A stretch of 60,126 nt of DNA, taken from positions 1 through 60,126 of the forward strand of contig CAUZEA010000025.1 of NCBI GenBank assembly GCA_963578605.1, written 5' to 3'. The notes under the pieces are model-generated. The model searched no databases and had not been told where the DNA came from. It was given only the letters and a program-made list of their open reading frames with translations. Made by a program: the position numbers and the translations under genes. Every line of letters begins with the position of its first letter. Within the stretch, counting starts at the first letter, position 1. This document shows, one piece after another, positions 7,769-16,813 of this stretch. The DNA is from JAKVCB01 sp963578605 (GTDB taxonomy: Bacteria; Planctomycetota; Planctomycetia; Pirellulales; Lacipirellulaceae).

Positions 7769-9037
7769 TTACGGGAAGGACACGGCCGGGGCAGGTTCTT
7801 CAGCATGAGCGGCGCCAAACGATTCCCGGCCGTCACCTTTAGCAATGACCCTCACGCCATTTTCACTAATGATACAACCGTTCCGGCGGTCTGCATCTGC
7901 GTCGTAACCTATGTGCATTCCCGCAGGGATGTCGACACCTTTATCAATGATCGCTTGGCGTATCTTGGCTCCGCGTCCGACGTTAACGTCGGCAAAGATG
8001 ATCGAATCTTCGATTTCGGCGTAGCTGTTGACACGTGCTTGGGGCCCGATCACGCTCCGCAGCACCCTACCACCGGAAATGATCACACCGGCCGAGACAA
8101 TGCTGTCCAGGGCTTCGCCGCGTCGATCACTGGCGTTGAAGACGAACTTTGGTGGCGGCAAATTGGGCTGGTAGGTGCGGACGAGCCAGCGGTGGTCATA
8201 CATGTTCAGTTGCGGAGCGACCCCGGTCAGTTCAAGGTTGGCCTCATAGTAGGCATCGATGGTTCCCACATCCCGCCAGTAGGCATCTTCACCTCGGTTC
8301 TCGTCCCGGAAGGGGAAAGCGAAAACGCGTCGGTTGTTGATGATCGAGGGAATGATATTGCGGCCAAAATCGTGTGCGCTGTTGGGAAACGTGGCATCGC
8401 GGCATAACTCATCGAACAAGAACGCCGCATTGAAAACGTAAATTCCCATCGATGCCAGGCAATGCTCTGGATCGCCAGGAAGAGTCCTCGGTTCGTTCGG
8501 TTTTTCTTCGAAACCAATAACGTGATTTTTTGCATCGACCTGCATGACTCCGAATTGCCGGGCAGCTGAAACATCAACGCGGAGGGCAGCAATACTCAAA
8601 TCCGCCCCATTCTTTTCGTGGAAGGCAACGAGTTTTGCGTAATCCATTTTGTAAATGTGATCGCCGGCAAGAATGACGACGTATCGAGGACGTTCTTTTT
8701 CGAGCGTGTAAATGTTCTGGTAAACGGCGTCCGCGGTTCCCTGGTACCACTGCTCATCGACCCTCTGCTGGGGTGGCACGAGATCGATAAACTCGCCCAG
8801 CTCTCGGCAGAAGTAACCGTGCCAACCGAGGGTGATGTGTCGATCGAGGCTCATCGCCTTGTATTGGGTGAGCACCAGCATGCGGCGGATGCCACTGTTA
8901 AGACAGTTCGAGAGGGTGAAATCGATGATCCGGTAGGCGCCTCCGAAAGGAACTGCGGGCTTGGCCCGATCGCGCGTGAGCGGCTCAAGTCGCGAACCCT
9001 TCCCTCCGGCCAATACGACCGCCAAAACGTCTTTCAT
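7769..9037 (-). CDS. glgC: Glucose-1-phosphate adenylyltransferase (ADP-glucose pyrophosphorylase)
   Basis: Makes ADP-glucose from ATP and glucose-1-phosphate, the committed step of glycogen synthesis. The 422-residue length is normal. The N-terminus carries the nucleotide-binding signature AGGKGSRLEPLTRDRAKPAVPFGG split over residues 10-33, then YRIIDFTLSNCLNSGI and AGDHIYKMDY, and the C-terminus has the left-handed beta-helix repeats (VIISGGRVLRSVIGP, SIIFADVNVGRGA). The ATG has AAGGAG ten bases upstream. No other glg gene is adjacent. The convergent neighbour at 6205 ends 43 bp away. Confidence 0.96.
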   Translation of the reverse strand: MKDVLAVVLAGGKGSRLEPLTRDRAKPAVPFGGAYRIIDFTLSNCLNSGIRRMLVLTQYKAMSLDRHITLGWHGYFCRELGEFIDLVPPQQRVDEQWYQGTADAVYQNIYTLEKERPRYVVILAGDHIYKMDYAKLVAFHEKNGADLSIAALRVDVSAARQFGVMQVDAKNHVIGFEEKPNEPRTLPGDPEHCLASMGIYVFNAAFLFDELCRDATFPNSAHDFGRNIIPSIINNRRVFAFPFRDENRGEDAYWRDVGTIDAYYEANLELTGVAPQLNMYDHRWLVRTYQPNLPPPKFVFNASDRRGEALDSIVSAGVIISGGRVLRSVIGPQARVNSYAEIEDSIIFADVNVGRGAKIRQAIIDKGVDIPAGMHIGYDADADRRNGCIISENGVRVIAKGDGRESFGAAHAEEPAPAVSFP

Positions 9038-9197
9038 CGCCTTGTTGCTCCTTTTCGTGGCCGTTGGACCCGCCTGGCAAACCGTCTCGTTCGCCCCTTC
9101 GGACCCGCTGATGAACAGACTTTACGGGGTGGATTAATTTTACCGTCCTTACGGGTGTCAACAACAGACCAGACCCCGATCCTTTATTTCCGGTTGG

Positions 9198-9210
9198 TTT
9201 GAGACTCAAA
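9198..9210. promoter_or_regulatory. Small dyad TTTGAG-A-CTCAAA upstream of glgC
   Basis: A 6+6 inverted repeat in the 332-bp spacer (9038-9369) between glgC and the glycosyltransferase, about 160 bp before glgC. It might be an operator. Short dyads like this also occur by chance. Confidence 0.25.
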
Positions 9211-9369
9211 ACGATTTATTTCGTGGCTCAAGAAGGAACCACAAAGGTCGGCACCGATCCTCTGCCACAAGTTCTCGTTCGGCTTCCCGTAAAGCGACCG
9301 ACGATTTGGTTGCTTGAATTGGTTGCTTGAAGTTGTCTTTACCAGGGGAACACTAATTCCACCCGGTGT

Positions 9370-10476
9370 CTACCCTCCGTCCAGCACCGACCGGTAGAGA
9401 TCAGCATATTGGTCGATCATCCTCTGGACGGTAAATTCTGCGCGCATACGTTCCCGACCTGCACGACCCATTTGTTGGGCAAGGTCGGCATCACGGAAGA
9501 TTTGATCGGTGCAGCGGACTCGGGCTGCCCGGGCTGCGACTGGCACGAGGTAGCCTGTTTCTCCCGGAATCACCAATTCACGATGTCCAGGAATATCGCT
9601 CGCGACTACCGGTACACCGGCGACCATGGCTTCCATGACGGTATTGGGCTGGCCTTCGTAGGCACTGCCTTGCCAGAGCACGTCAAGGTGCGGCAAAATC
9701 CGGTCTACATCGTTGCGTTGTCCCAGGAAGCGGATGTGCTCCAAGTCGCTGGCAAGGCGGGCGAATCTTTCCAGTTGTGGTCGCTGCGGTCCGTCGCCGA
9801 TTACCAACACCCGCATGTTGTCGTGCAAAACTCGAATGAGATCAGCGGCCCAAATCAAATCGGTCGTCCGTTTTTGCGGCCAGAGACGTCCGATCACCCC
9901 GATCAGGCGGGCGTCGTCGGGCAAGTCAAATTCGCGGAGCAATTGCTGGCGGCTAACGCTACTTTTGGCAGCTTCGGGCACACCATTGGCGATGATGGTG
10001 AACTTGTCTGTGGGTAAACCGAACTTCGCACAATGATCCCTTACCGCAGGGCTATTGGTTACAAAGCGGTCGGTCTTGGTTGCCAGTATCCGCTCGAGCG
10101 CCCATGCCCACTTCGGCTTCCAACGGTCAACACATCGTTCACCGGCAATTGTCCGCTGGACGCCTGCTGACCGGGCGGCGAATCGGCCGTAGACGCCGGC
10201 GGCGAATAGCCAAGTGTGAACCAGCTGGGGTCGCAACCGGCGGACATGCCGGGTCAGTCGTGCCAAGGAGAGTGGATCGAGTTTCCACCGCTTCCCAATG
10301 AGGGTGGTCGGAATCCCGTGGGCCCTCAACTCAGCCAACTGCGGGCCACTATGGGTCAACACGGCCACGTGGACTTCAAACTCGTCCCGAGGAAGCCCGG
10401 CAGCGAGCAGGCAAAGTTGCTTCTCCGCGCCAGCTCGATCGAGCGTTGGAATAATATGCAGGATGCGGGTCGCCAT
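9370..10476 (-). CDS. GT4-family glycosyltransferase
   Basis: A 368-residue GT-B fold enzyme. The N-terminal domain starts RILHIIPTLDRAGAEKQL, the glycine-rich acceptor-side motif typical of GT4 enzymes. The C-terminal donor-binding domain has VIGRLWPQKRT, RVLVIGDGPQRPQLE and the E-x7-E-type stretch YEGQPNTVMEAMVAGVPVVASD. It probably transfers a sugar from a nucleotide donor to a lipid or polysaccharide at the cytoplasmic face of the membrane. Donor and acceptor cannot be read from sequence. It is not part of a visible polysaccharide cluster, and no ribosome binding site is obvious before the ATG at 10476. Confidence 0.9.
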   Translation of the reverse strand: MATRILHIIPTLDRAGAEKQLCLLAAGLPRDEFEVHVAVLTHSGPQLAELRAHGIPTTLIGKRWKLDPLSLARLTRHVRRLRPQLVHTWLFAAGVYGRFAARSAGVQRTIAGERCVDRWKPKWAWALERILATKTDRFVTNSPAVRDHCAKFGLPTDKFTIIANGVPEAAKSSVSRQQLLREFDLPDDARLIGVIGRLWPQKRTTDLIWAADLIRVLHDNMRVLVIGDGPQRPQLERFARLASDLEHIRFLGQRNDVDRILPHLDVLWQGSAYEGQPNTVMEAMVAGVPVVASDIPGHRELVIPGETGYLVPVAARAARVRCTDQIFRDADLAQQMGRAGRERMRAEFTVQRMIDQYADLYRSVLDGG

Positions 10477-10868
10477 GAATCGCGTCTGGTGTTGTGCCCA
10501 ACGAGTCGTGATGGGTTGCCGGGTGGCATGCTCGACCCGATCGAGGCAGGTTGGTATCCGACAATCAGTACAACGACTTCAGCTGATCGGCGTGAAAAAT
10601 GTCGCTGCTCAGCAACGAAATGTGGTCTGTCTCAATCCAACCGCAATCTTTTCGTTGATTTGCAACACACGTCGCAATTGGTTGCGCCGGGCCGGGAACC
10701 GACTGTAAGCTATTCTACGAGTTGCTATCTCGCGCCACTAGAGTATCCTTGCCCGTGGTGATTCGCTGCCGTGACCGGAACGTGTCCGCCCCGTTCGGTC
10801 GAGCCACCTGACAGAATTCGGCGAACCAGGGGCTAGACGTTTTGCTGGGCCACCGTGAGGATGAAACC
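10477..10868. other. Divergent spacer without a recognised feature
   Basis: 392 bp between the divergent glycosyltransferase and esterase genes. Short ORFs here overlap one another and have no family signal. I see no hairpin, repeat or RNA gene. Confidence 0.6.
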
Positions 10869-11630
10869 ATGTCCGAAATGCAAAACAACTGGTCGACTGT
10901 GGCAGTCGCAGGGCACAAGTGTCACGTTTTCGAGCCGTCGCCCGCATCCGAGCACCCCGATGTGGTGATCTACCTGCACGGCGTCCACCTGGAGGAATTG
11001 AGGGACCAACCGGAATTTGGTCGTCAATTCAATCGGCATGGCCTACGGGTTATCTGCCCGGTCACCCACAGGAGTTGGTGGACCGACCGTATCTGCCAGG
11101 AATTTGATGCCGCCATAACCGCTGAGCGTTACGTGCTGGACCGGGTGGTGCCGCACATCGCCGCCCGTTGGAACTGCCAACCGCCGCAGATCGCTTTGTT
11201 GGGCACAAGCATGGGTGGGCAAGGCGCGTTACGGCTTTCCTACAAGCATCCTGCTTTATTTCCGGTTGTGGCCGCGATTTCGCCGGCGATCGATTATCAC
11301 CAGCGACTTGCCGAGGGTACGGACGAAACGTTGCCCTTCATGTACCACGATGAGGAAGACGCTCGGCAAGACACTGCCACACTTCATGTGCATCCGCTCA
11401 ATTGGCCGCGGCACCAGTTTTTCTGCTGCGACCCCGAAGATCATCTCTGGTGGAATTCGGCCGATCGTCTTCGTATGAAACTCACCTCGATTGGGATCCT
11501 GTTTGAATGTGACCTGGAAACTTCAGCCGGAGGCCATGGTTTCGACTACTACAATGCGATGTCGGAGCGGGCTGTGAATTTCATCGCCGCCGGCTTGAAA
11601 AACGAGCGGTTGCGGCTGCCCACCTTGTAA
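10869..11630 (+). CDS. Alpha/beta-hydrolase, esterase D-like
   Basis: A 253-residue cytoplasmic serine hydrolase. The nucleophile elbow is GTSMGG (Ser114), and the oxyanion region is IYLHGVHLEEL near residue 34. The catalytic acid is probably Asp188 or Asp191 in CCDPEDHLWW, and the catalytic His is His223 in GGHGFDYY. The start at 10869 has GAGG eight bases upstream. The next gene, an iron alcohol dehydrogenase, converges on it. Enzymes of this subgroup include S-formylglutathione hydrolase, but the sequence is too diverged to claim that substrate. Confidence 0.85.
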   Translation: MSEMQNNWSTVAVAGHKCHVFEPSPASEHPDVVIYLHGVHLEELRDQPEFGRQFNRHGLRVICPVTHRSWWTDRICQEFDAAITAERYVLDRVVPHIAARWNCQPPQIALLGTSMGGQGALRLSYKHPALFPVVAAISPAIDYHQRLAEGTDETLPFMYHDEEDARQDTATLHVHPLNWPRHQFFCCDPEDHLWWNSADRLRMKLTSIGILFECDLETSAGGHGFDYYNAMSERAVNFIAAGLKNERLRLPTL

Positions 11631-11749
11631 ATGAGAGTGGGTCCTGCTTGTTTACAGCGACACGGCCTGTCGCCCCCGGAGCGATCCGAACGAACGCAGT
11701 GTGGCCACCGCGACCGACCCAATGCGAAACTCGGCACCGCTGGGTGGTC

Positions 11750-12922
11750 CTAGAGAATCGACTCCAGAAAGGATCGTGCCGACTCCCGACTCATTTCCCG
11801 GGCATTGTTGGCAAAATCGTGTCGATCGAAGCAATCGGCCAGGATCGCATCGAGGTCATTTTCAATGACTCCAAGTTGCTGAAGATTCTGGGGGATGCCT
11901 GTCCGCCTGGCAAGCTGTTCGACATATTTGGCCGCGGCGGTCGCCTCTTCGACAGCTGGTTCGTTCGTCTCTACCTGGGCGTTCCCGGCCTGGCTGGTTG
12001 CGAGGATCTGCGCCAGTCGCAAGAAGCGGGCAGGCACCGCCGTCGCATTGTACCGCATCGCGGGGGCCAACAAGGTACCAATCGTGCGGCCATGCGGTTG
12101 TCGAAAAAGGCCGCCGATACTCATGCCGAATCCGTGCGCGGCCCCTACCCCCGCGTGCGTAATCACGATACCCGCCAAGGCGCTGGCCAGGGCCATGTCG
12201 GTCCGCGCGCGGAGGTCCTCACCCTGATCGACAGCGCGGACCAGCCCGCGTCCTACCAGGGCAACGACCTGTTCTGCCAAAGAATCCACCAGCGGATTGC
12301 TGGAATGTCCGGTGTAGGCCTCGACCGCGTGGGCCAAGGTGTCGAAACCTGTTTCGGCAGTAATCCTGGGTGGCAAAGTCCGGGTGAGTTTCGGATCCAC
12401 GATTGCAATACGGGGGAAAATGTGAGGGCTGTAGAGACCATCTTTTCGTCGACGGTGGGCGTCGGTGAACGCAGCAAACGGGGTGGTTTCGCTCCCGGTA
12501 CCGGACGTGGTCGGTACGGCCATGATCGGTGGCACAGGCCCCGGCACAAGATCGTCACCTACGTATTGCCAGATGTCTCCACCGTGGGTTGCCACGATGG
12601 CAATCCCTTTGGCCGTATCGAGCACACTCCCCCCGCCCACAGCCACGATCACGTCGGCGCGATGTTCGCGAAATCGGACCGCTCCGGCTGCCACAGTTTC
12701 GATCGTCGGATCTGGGTCAATCCGGTCGAAAACCGTTGTCGCCAGTGCCGCGCTGGTCAATGGTCCTGTAAGAACCTCGCTGCCACCAACAGCAGTGGCT
12801 ACCGTCTCATCCGTGACCATCAAGACCCGCTGACCGAACCGCGCCGTCAGCTTGGGCAACTTGTTGATCATGCCGGCGCCGATCATTACTTGCGTCGGTA
12901 TCTGGAATACGAAAGAGTCCAT
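11750..12922 (-). CDS. Iron-containing (group III) alcohol dehydrogenase
   Basis: A 390-residue NAD(P)-dependent alcohol or aldehyde oxidoreductase of the FucO/AdhB fold. The nucleotide-binding loop VGGGSVLDTAK is at residues 95-105. The four expected metal ligands are all present: Asp194 (TGFDTLAH), His198, His263 (GAAHGFG) and His277 (RQPHGRT). The PTTSGTGSE motif is at 137-145. No cofactor partner or microcompartment gene is nearby, so the physiological alcohol is open. The gene starts 70 bp beyond the end of the giant Lpt-like gene on the same strand and could be its distal operon member. Confidence 0.94.
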   Translation of the reverse strand: MDSFVFQIPTQVMIGAGMINKLPKLTARFGQRVLMVTDETVATAVGGSEVLTGPLTSAALATTVFDRIDPDPTIETVAAGAVRFREHRADVIVAVGGGSVLDTAKGIAIVATHGGDIWQYVGDDLVPGPVPPIMAVPTTSGTGSETTPFAAFTDAHRRRKDGLYSPHIFPRIAIVDPKLTRTLPPRITAETGFDTLAHAVEAYTGHSSNPLVDSLAEQVVALVGRGLVRAVDQGEDLRARTDMALASALAGIVITHAGVGAAHGFGMSIGGLFRQPHGRTIGTLLAPAMRYNATAVPARFLRLAQILATSQAGNAQVETNEPAVEEATAAAKYVEQLARRTGIPQNLQQLGVIENDLDAILADCFDRHDFANNAREMSRESARSFLESIL

Positions 12923-12991
12923 GTGTTGAGATTATCAGCGGCCGTGGCAGGCGCAGCAAGAACTCCGCGAGCGGGTACGACCGGTGGTGTG

Positions 12992-15900
12992 TTAGCGCTG
13001 CTGCGTTGCCGCCGGTCCCAAAGTTGGTTGCGGTGCGAACGCGGCAGATGGTGCCGGCGTCAGGTCAATGCTACGGATATCCTGCGCGTGAATTTCACCG
13101 GTGGCTCGCCAATAGGTAATTTTTCGGGCAGACGATTGTTGCGGGGCAGTGCCCACTCCCCGCCACAAGTAGATCGTGGCAGAGGTGTTCCCGTCCCCTT
13201 CCAGCACAAACACATCCTTGAATTGATTGAAACTTGCCCGGCCAGCGATCGCCTTGAACCTTTGCTGCTGATCGGTCGTCCCTTCAATGGTTACATCGCC
13301 GCGGGCGAGCAATTCGACAGGTCCGATTTGACCCTGCCCTAATCCGCCCAAGGGCAACGTCGCTCCCGAATTAACTGCTGTCGCCGGTCCTTGCTGTCGG
13401 GCCGGGTCTTCGCTGACCGTGAGTTCGGCACACTTTAGCGTTACGGCCGACGGAGGTAACTGCTCGGGGTGGCGCAGATCGAGTTCTTGCTCCCAGGCAT
13501 CGACCGGACCGTACACGGTACGAACCCGCCCCAGGAACGTGAGTTGCCGCTGATGCAAATTGCCAGCGATTCCGTTTTGAAAATTGACGCGAAGAAAATG
13601 AAGTCTCGCCCCACCGGACGTCTCGATAGCATTTGCCCTGGGCTGGACCGTTGGCTGAAGTTCTTCGCCGTAATGAACCGAACGAACCCAGCCTGGCCCG
13701 CGGCCACGGATTTGCCCATTTTGTTGATTGATGACGAGTTGTGTCAGTTGTAGCCGTTCGTGTGAAGTTGGTCCACCTGCATCGCGTGCGCGGTGATCGA
13801 AAACGACGTGTCCCTGGCAATCGAGCTCGCTCAGGTCGAGGGATTTCTGCGCAACTTTCTTGCTGAAATCGACGGGGCGGCTCAGCGTCCCCACAAGCCG
13901 ATCACAGCGCAGCCAGTCCTCTGACCCTTCGGCAAACACATCACCAGAGAGTTCGACCTGCTGACCGTCGAAGTTAAGACCTTTTTCCCAACGAATGTCT
14001 AGTGGATAGGGCGTTTCGGTTGACCGACCTTGTAAATCTCGGCTAAGCCTCAGATGGGCCTCACCCGGCCCTTCAATCCAGGCGCGGTTTTGGGCTTCGT
14101 CAAGATAGACCGCCGAGCTCATCAGCGTGACACCACGGGCGGTCATTTCTGCGAGTTGGGCAGGTTGTCCGCCGTCGGCATCGCCTCCCAAGACCGCAAT
14201 CCGCGTGGCACCGTGACTCATATCCTCTAAGGTTAATCGTTGCCCATAGAGAACCAGCGGTGCAGCCGCCGGGTCGCGGGTCCGGGTTTCTCGAAAGACA
14301 ACGTTGCCATCGCAAAAAAGGTTTGTCGGTTCTGCGCGCCGACCCTGTACGGCGATCTCCAAACGCAATCGATCGGCTTGAATTGCATATCCCTCCTCCG
14401 CCTGTGCCGGATTCGCCAGGTCAAACCGATTGGAGCTACCCGCGGCAGGCTGCTGCGAATCCGCTGGCTGTGGTGGTACATAACGGAACCAGGTTGACAG
14501 CTCGTGGGTCTGCCCAGCTAGTTGTGGCGAATCGATCGTCACATTCCCGCGGGCTAAAATCCGGTCGGGGCGTACGGTTGTCGCGTCCTGCTTTTTCTGT
14601 TCGTGCCCGACCTTTTTCTGATCGTGGCCGCTCAAACTCCAGGCCATCGCCGCTGCCGGGTCTTCAGAGGCAATTTCGCGGAGATAGACTTTCATTTCGT
14701 CGGCAACCAACTGGCCACGCCCTTGCATCGCGAGGCGGGGGCGGCCCTGCAGCCAGAGGACAGGTTCGCCTTCTTGACGAACCAACTGAACTGACTCTTG
14801 CCAGGCAGCTGTGAGTAAATCATTTGGCTGTTCGGGATTGGGAACGAACGAAAGGTTTCCTGCACCTTGTGCGCGAAACGTGCCAATGCCCGTTCCTGCT
14901 TCTGAGGCTGGATGGGTGTAAAAGATCGCTGGTGCCCGCAACACACTCTGACCCGAACGGAGTTGCACATCGCCCCCATCAAGGGAAATCTTTCGTTCGG
15001 GAATCGTCAGTCGCACGCGGGCACCTCGGGCTTCAAAGTTGCGCTGCGGAGAAAGCATGATGACTGGCTCGCCAGTCGCTTCCAGAGCGTACAGCTCCAA
15101 TTGATTGATCTCTGCCCTTTGACGCGCGCCGGTCTGAATAGGCCGCATGGCGCCGGGGATCTGTTTCGGTGCAAACTGCACGTTGAGCTGTTTGCAGGTC
15201 ATTTGGTCACTCAGCCCGTGCGGATTGAATTGCCAAACTTCGACATTGTCATGAAACCGGGCGACATAATCTTGTTGCTCGCCAATCAACTGGAATTCGA
15301 AAGGCCCGGTACACGTAATTTCGATCGGTTGATCGGTCATGCTGCCTGGAACAAGCTTCCCGGATGCAGTTCCAAGTTGAAAATACACGTTTTCGCGAAT
15401 GCGAATCGCCTCCAGCCCGCTGAATTGAATGCCCGTTGATGCTGCGCCGGTTTGCTCTTCGTCCAAGAGCTGGATTTCGAGTTGCCTGCCACGACCACGA
15501 TGGGATCCCAGGCGAAATTGAACTTGTTCACTGGTTTCCACCAACCCCTTGGAATTGAGTCGCAGGTTGCCAGTCTGGATGAACAGGTCGTCGGCCGGAC
15601 CTGGTTGTCGCATGTCGCTGCGAATCGTGACCAAGCCATTGAGTTCACCCGACACAATCCGTCCCAGTCGCCCCGATGCCGGTTTGAAAGTTTCGTCGAA
15701 CGTGAGCGCACCCCCAGACGGCGCTTCGACGATAATCACATCGGTAGGGGCCGGTTGTCCTTCTTGCACGGGAGAAGCAAAGAACAACAGCGCAAAGTGC
15801 GACAGTTCAATCTGGCCAGGTTTTTCCTGGTGGTAGTCATCGAGCACCAACATCCCATGCCCACTCTTGATAACTTTCGGAGGGCGTTTTTGCGACCAGT

Positions 15901-16105
15901 GGTCGGGGGGAAAGTAATTTGCCAGCAACTGCTGGTACTTGTCGGCCAGCCGTCTTCCCATTTGCCGCTCTGCCGCAGTCGATGCCCGTTGTTGCCGCAC
16001 CGCCAGCGCCGGTTCCAGGCAGGGCACGACCACGAGGGCGTAGAGTTGATACGCCACTACGATTGCGGCCAATGAAATCGTGCTGCGAATCAAACGCGTA
16101 ATCAT
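12992..16105 (-). CDS. Giant LptC/LptA-like periplasmic protein (1037 aa)
   Basis: The N-terminus has one membrane anchor (residues 7-28), followed by a periplasmic body rich in beta-prone repeats. The phrases read like the OstA/LptA jellyroll: IEITCTGPFEFQL, VLRAPAIFYTH, EMTARGVTLMSSAVYLDEAQN, LSGDVFAEGSEDWLRCDRL, ELLARGDVTIEG. LptC and LptA carry lipopolysaccharide from the inner membrane to the outer membrane. In E. coli they are about 190 residues each and follow kdsD-kdsC. Here a single protein about five times longer takes that place, 47 bp after kdsC. A ribosome binding site is not clear. I infer a fused or multiplied bridge. LptB, F and G are not in the window. Alternative: an AsmA-like or other beta-rich envelope protein. 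Confidence 0.7.
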   Translation of the reverse strand: MITRLIRSTISLAAIVVAYQLYALVVVPCLEPALAVRQQRASTAAERQMGRRLADKYQQLLANYFPPDHWSQKRPPKVIKSGHGMLVLDDYHQEKPGQIELSHFALLFFASPVQEGQPAPTDVIIVEAPSGGALTFDETFKPASGRLGRIVSGELNGLVTIRSDMRQPGPADDLFIQTGNLRLNSKGLVETSEQVQFRLGSHRGRGRQLEIQLLDEEQTGAASTGIQFSGLEAIRIRENVYFQLGTASGKLVPGSMTDQPIEITCTGPFEFQLIGEQQDYVARFHDNVEVWQFNPHGLSDQMTCKQLNVQFAPKQIPGAMRPIQTGARQRAEINQLELYALEATGEPVIMLSPQRNFEARGARVRLTIPERKISLDGGDVQLRSGQSVLRAPAIFYTHPASEAGTGIGTFRAQGAGNLSFVPNPEQPNDLLTAAWQESVQLVRQEGEPVLWLQGRPRLAMQGRGQLVADEMKVYLREIASEDPAAAMAWSLSGHDQKKVGHEQKKQDATTVRPDRILARGNVTIDSPQLAGQTHELSTWFRYVPPQPADSQQPAAGSSNRFDLANPAQAEEGYAIQADRLRLEIAVQGRRAEPTNLFCDGNVVFRETRTRDPAAAPLVLYGQRLTLEDMSHGATRIAVLGGDADGGQPAQLAEMTARGVTLMSSAVYLDEAQNRAWIEGPGEAHLRLSRDLQGRSTETPYPLDIRWEKGLNFDGQQVELSGDVFAEGSEDWLRCDRLVGTLSRPVDFSKKVAQKSLDLSELDCQGHVVFDHRARDAGGPTSHERLQLTQLVINQQNGQIRGRGPGWVRSVHYGEELQPTVQPRANAIETSGGARLHFLRVNFQNGIAGNLHQRQLTFLGRVRTVYGPVDAWEQELDLRHPEQLPPSAVTLKCAELTVSEDPARQQGPATAVNSGATLPLGGLGQGQIGPVELLARGDVTIEGTTDQQQRFKAIAGRASFNQFKDVFVLEGDGNTSATIYLWRGVGTAPQQSSARKITYWRATGEIHAQDIRSIDLTPAPSAAFAPQPTLGPAATQQR

Positions 16106-16152
16106 GGCGTTGGAAATCCCGTGTCGTTAGCGGTACAACACGTCTTGTTGAA

Positions 16153-16677
16153 TCATGTGACATACCGAGACACGATGTCGTCCCAGCGGCCGGTGCTCCG
16201 GAGGATCGTTTCTATGATTTCCCGCAGGGCGCCCTGGCCACCCGCGGTACGGGTTACGTGGTTGGCTGCGGCACGGACCTCTGCGGCAGCGTCTTGGACG
16301 GCCACTCCCAGGCCGACGGCGCGAATGACCGGTAAGTCGGGGAGGTCGTCACCGATGTAGCAAATCGCCTCCAGCTCAACCCCAAGCTCTCGGGCAATCT
16401 GCTCGGTTTGGCCCAGCTTGTCGTCGTCACCTTGTCGGACAATGTCAACGTCGAGCTCCGCTGCGCGTCGCTCCACAATCTCCGACTTGCGACCTGTTAC
16501 GATGCCAAACTTGTGCCCTGCCCGTTGCCACAACCGAATGCCCAAGCCATCGCGAATATGAAACTGCTTGGACTCAATACCGTGGTTGTCGAACTGTAGT
16601 CGGCCGTCGGTCAGCACGCCGTCAACGTCCGCAAGCATAATCGTGATTTTTGCACAAGCTTCGCTAACGTAACTCAC
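16153..16677 (-). CDS. kdsC: 3-deoxy-D-manno-octulosonate 8-phosphate phosphatase (KdsC)
   Basis: HAD-superfamily phosphatase that releases KDO for lipopolysaccharide core synthesis. The 174-residue length fits KdsC, which is a capless C0 HAD. Motif I is DVDGVLTDG with the catalytic Asp17 and Asp19, motif II is in GIVTGRKS, and motif IV is YIGDDLPDLPV. It lies between kdsD and the Lpt-like giant on the same strand, which supports KDO over other HAD substrates. Confidence 0.93.
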   Translation of the reverse strand: MSYVSEACAKITIMLADVDGVLTDGRLQFDNHGIESKQFHIRDGLGIRLWQRAGHKFGIVTGRKSEIVERRAAELDVDIVRQGDDDKLGQTEQIARELGVELEAICYIGDDLPDLPVIRAVGLGVAVQDAAAEVRAAANHVTRTAGGQGALREIIETILRSTGRWDDIVSRYVT

Positions 16678-16813
16678 GGGAAAGCCATCGAGGTTATCGG
16701 CAGTCCGGTCGGGATCGGCTCACTGGGGGTATCGATATTCGTGCGAACTCACTCCGCACATCAAACCGTCAATACGACTACCCACAGACTGTTTTCTCCA
16801 GGTCTTTGTGCTC

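Noticed and set aside
7568..8407. 279-residue plus-strand ORF over glgC
   Set aside because: It is antisense to the strongly conserved glgC and has no family signal.
11648..13342. 564-residue plus-strand ORF over the alcohol dehydrogenase
   Set aside because: Antisense shadow of a gene with all catalytic residues; composition is Arg/Gly-rich without motifs.
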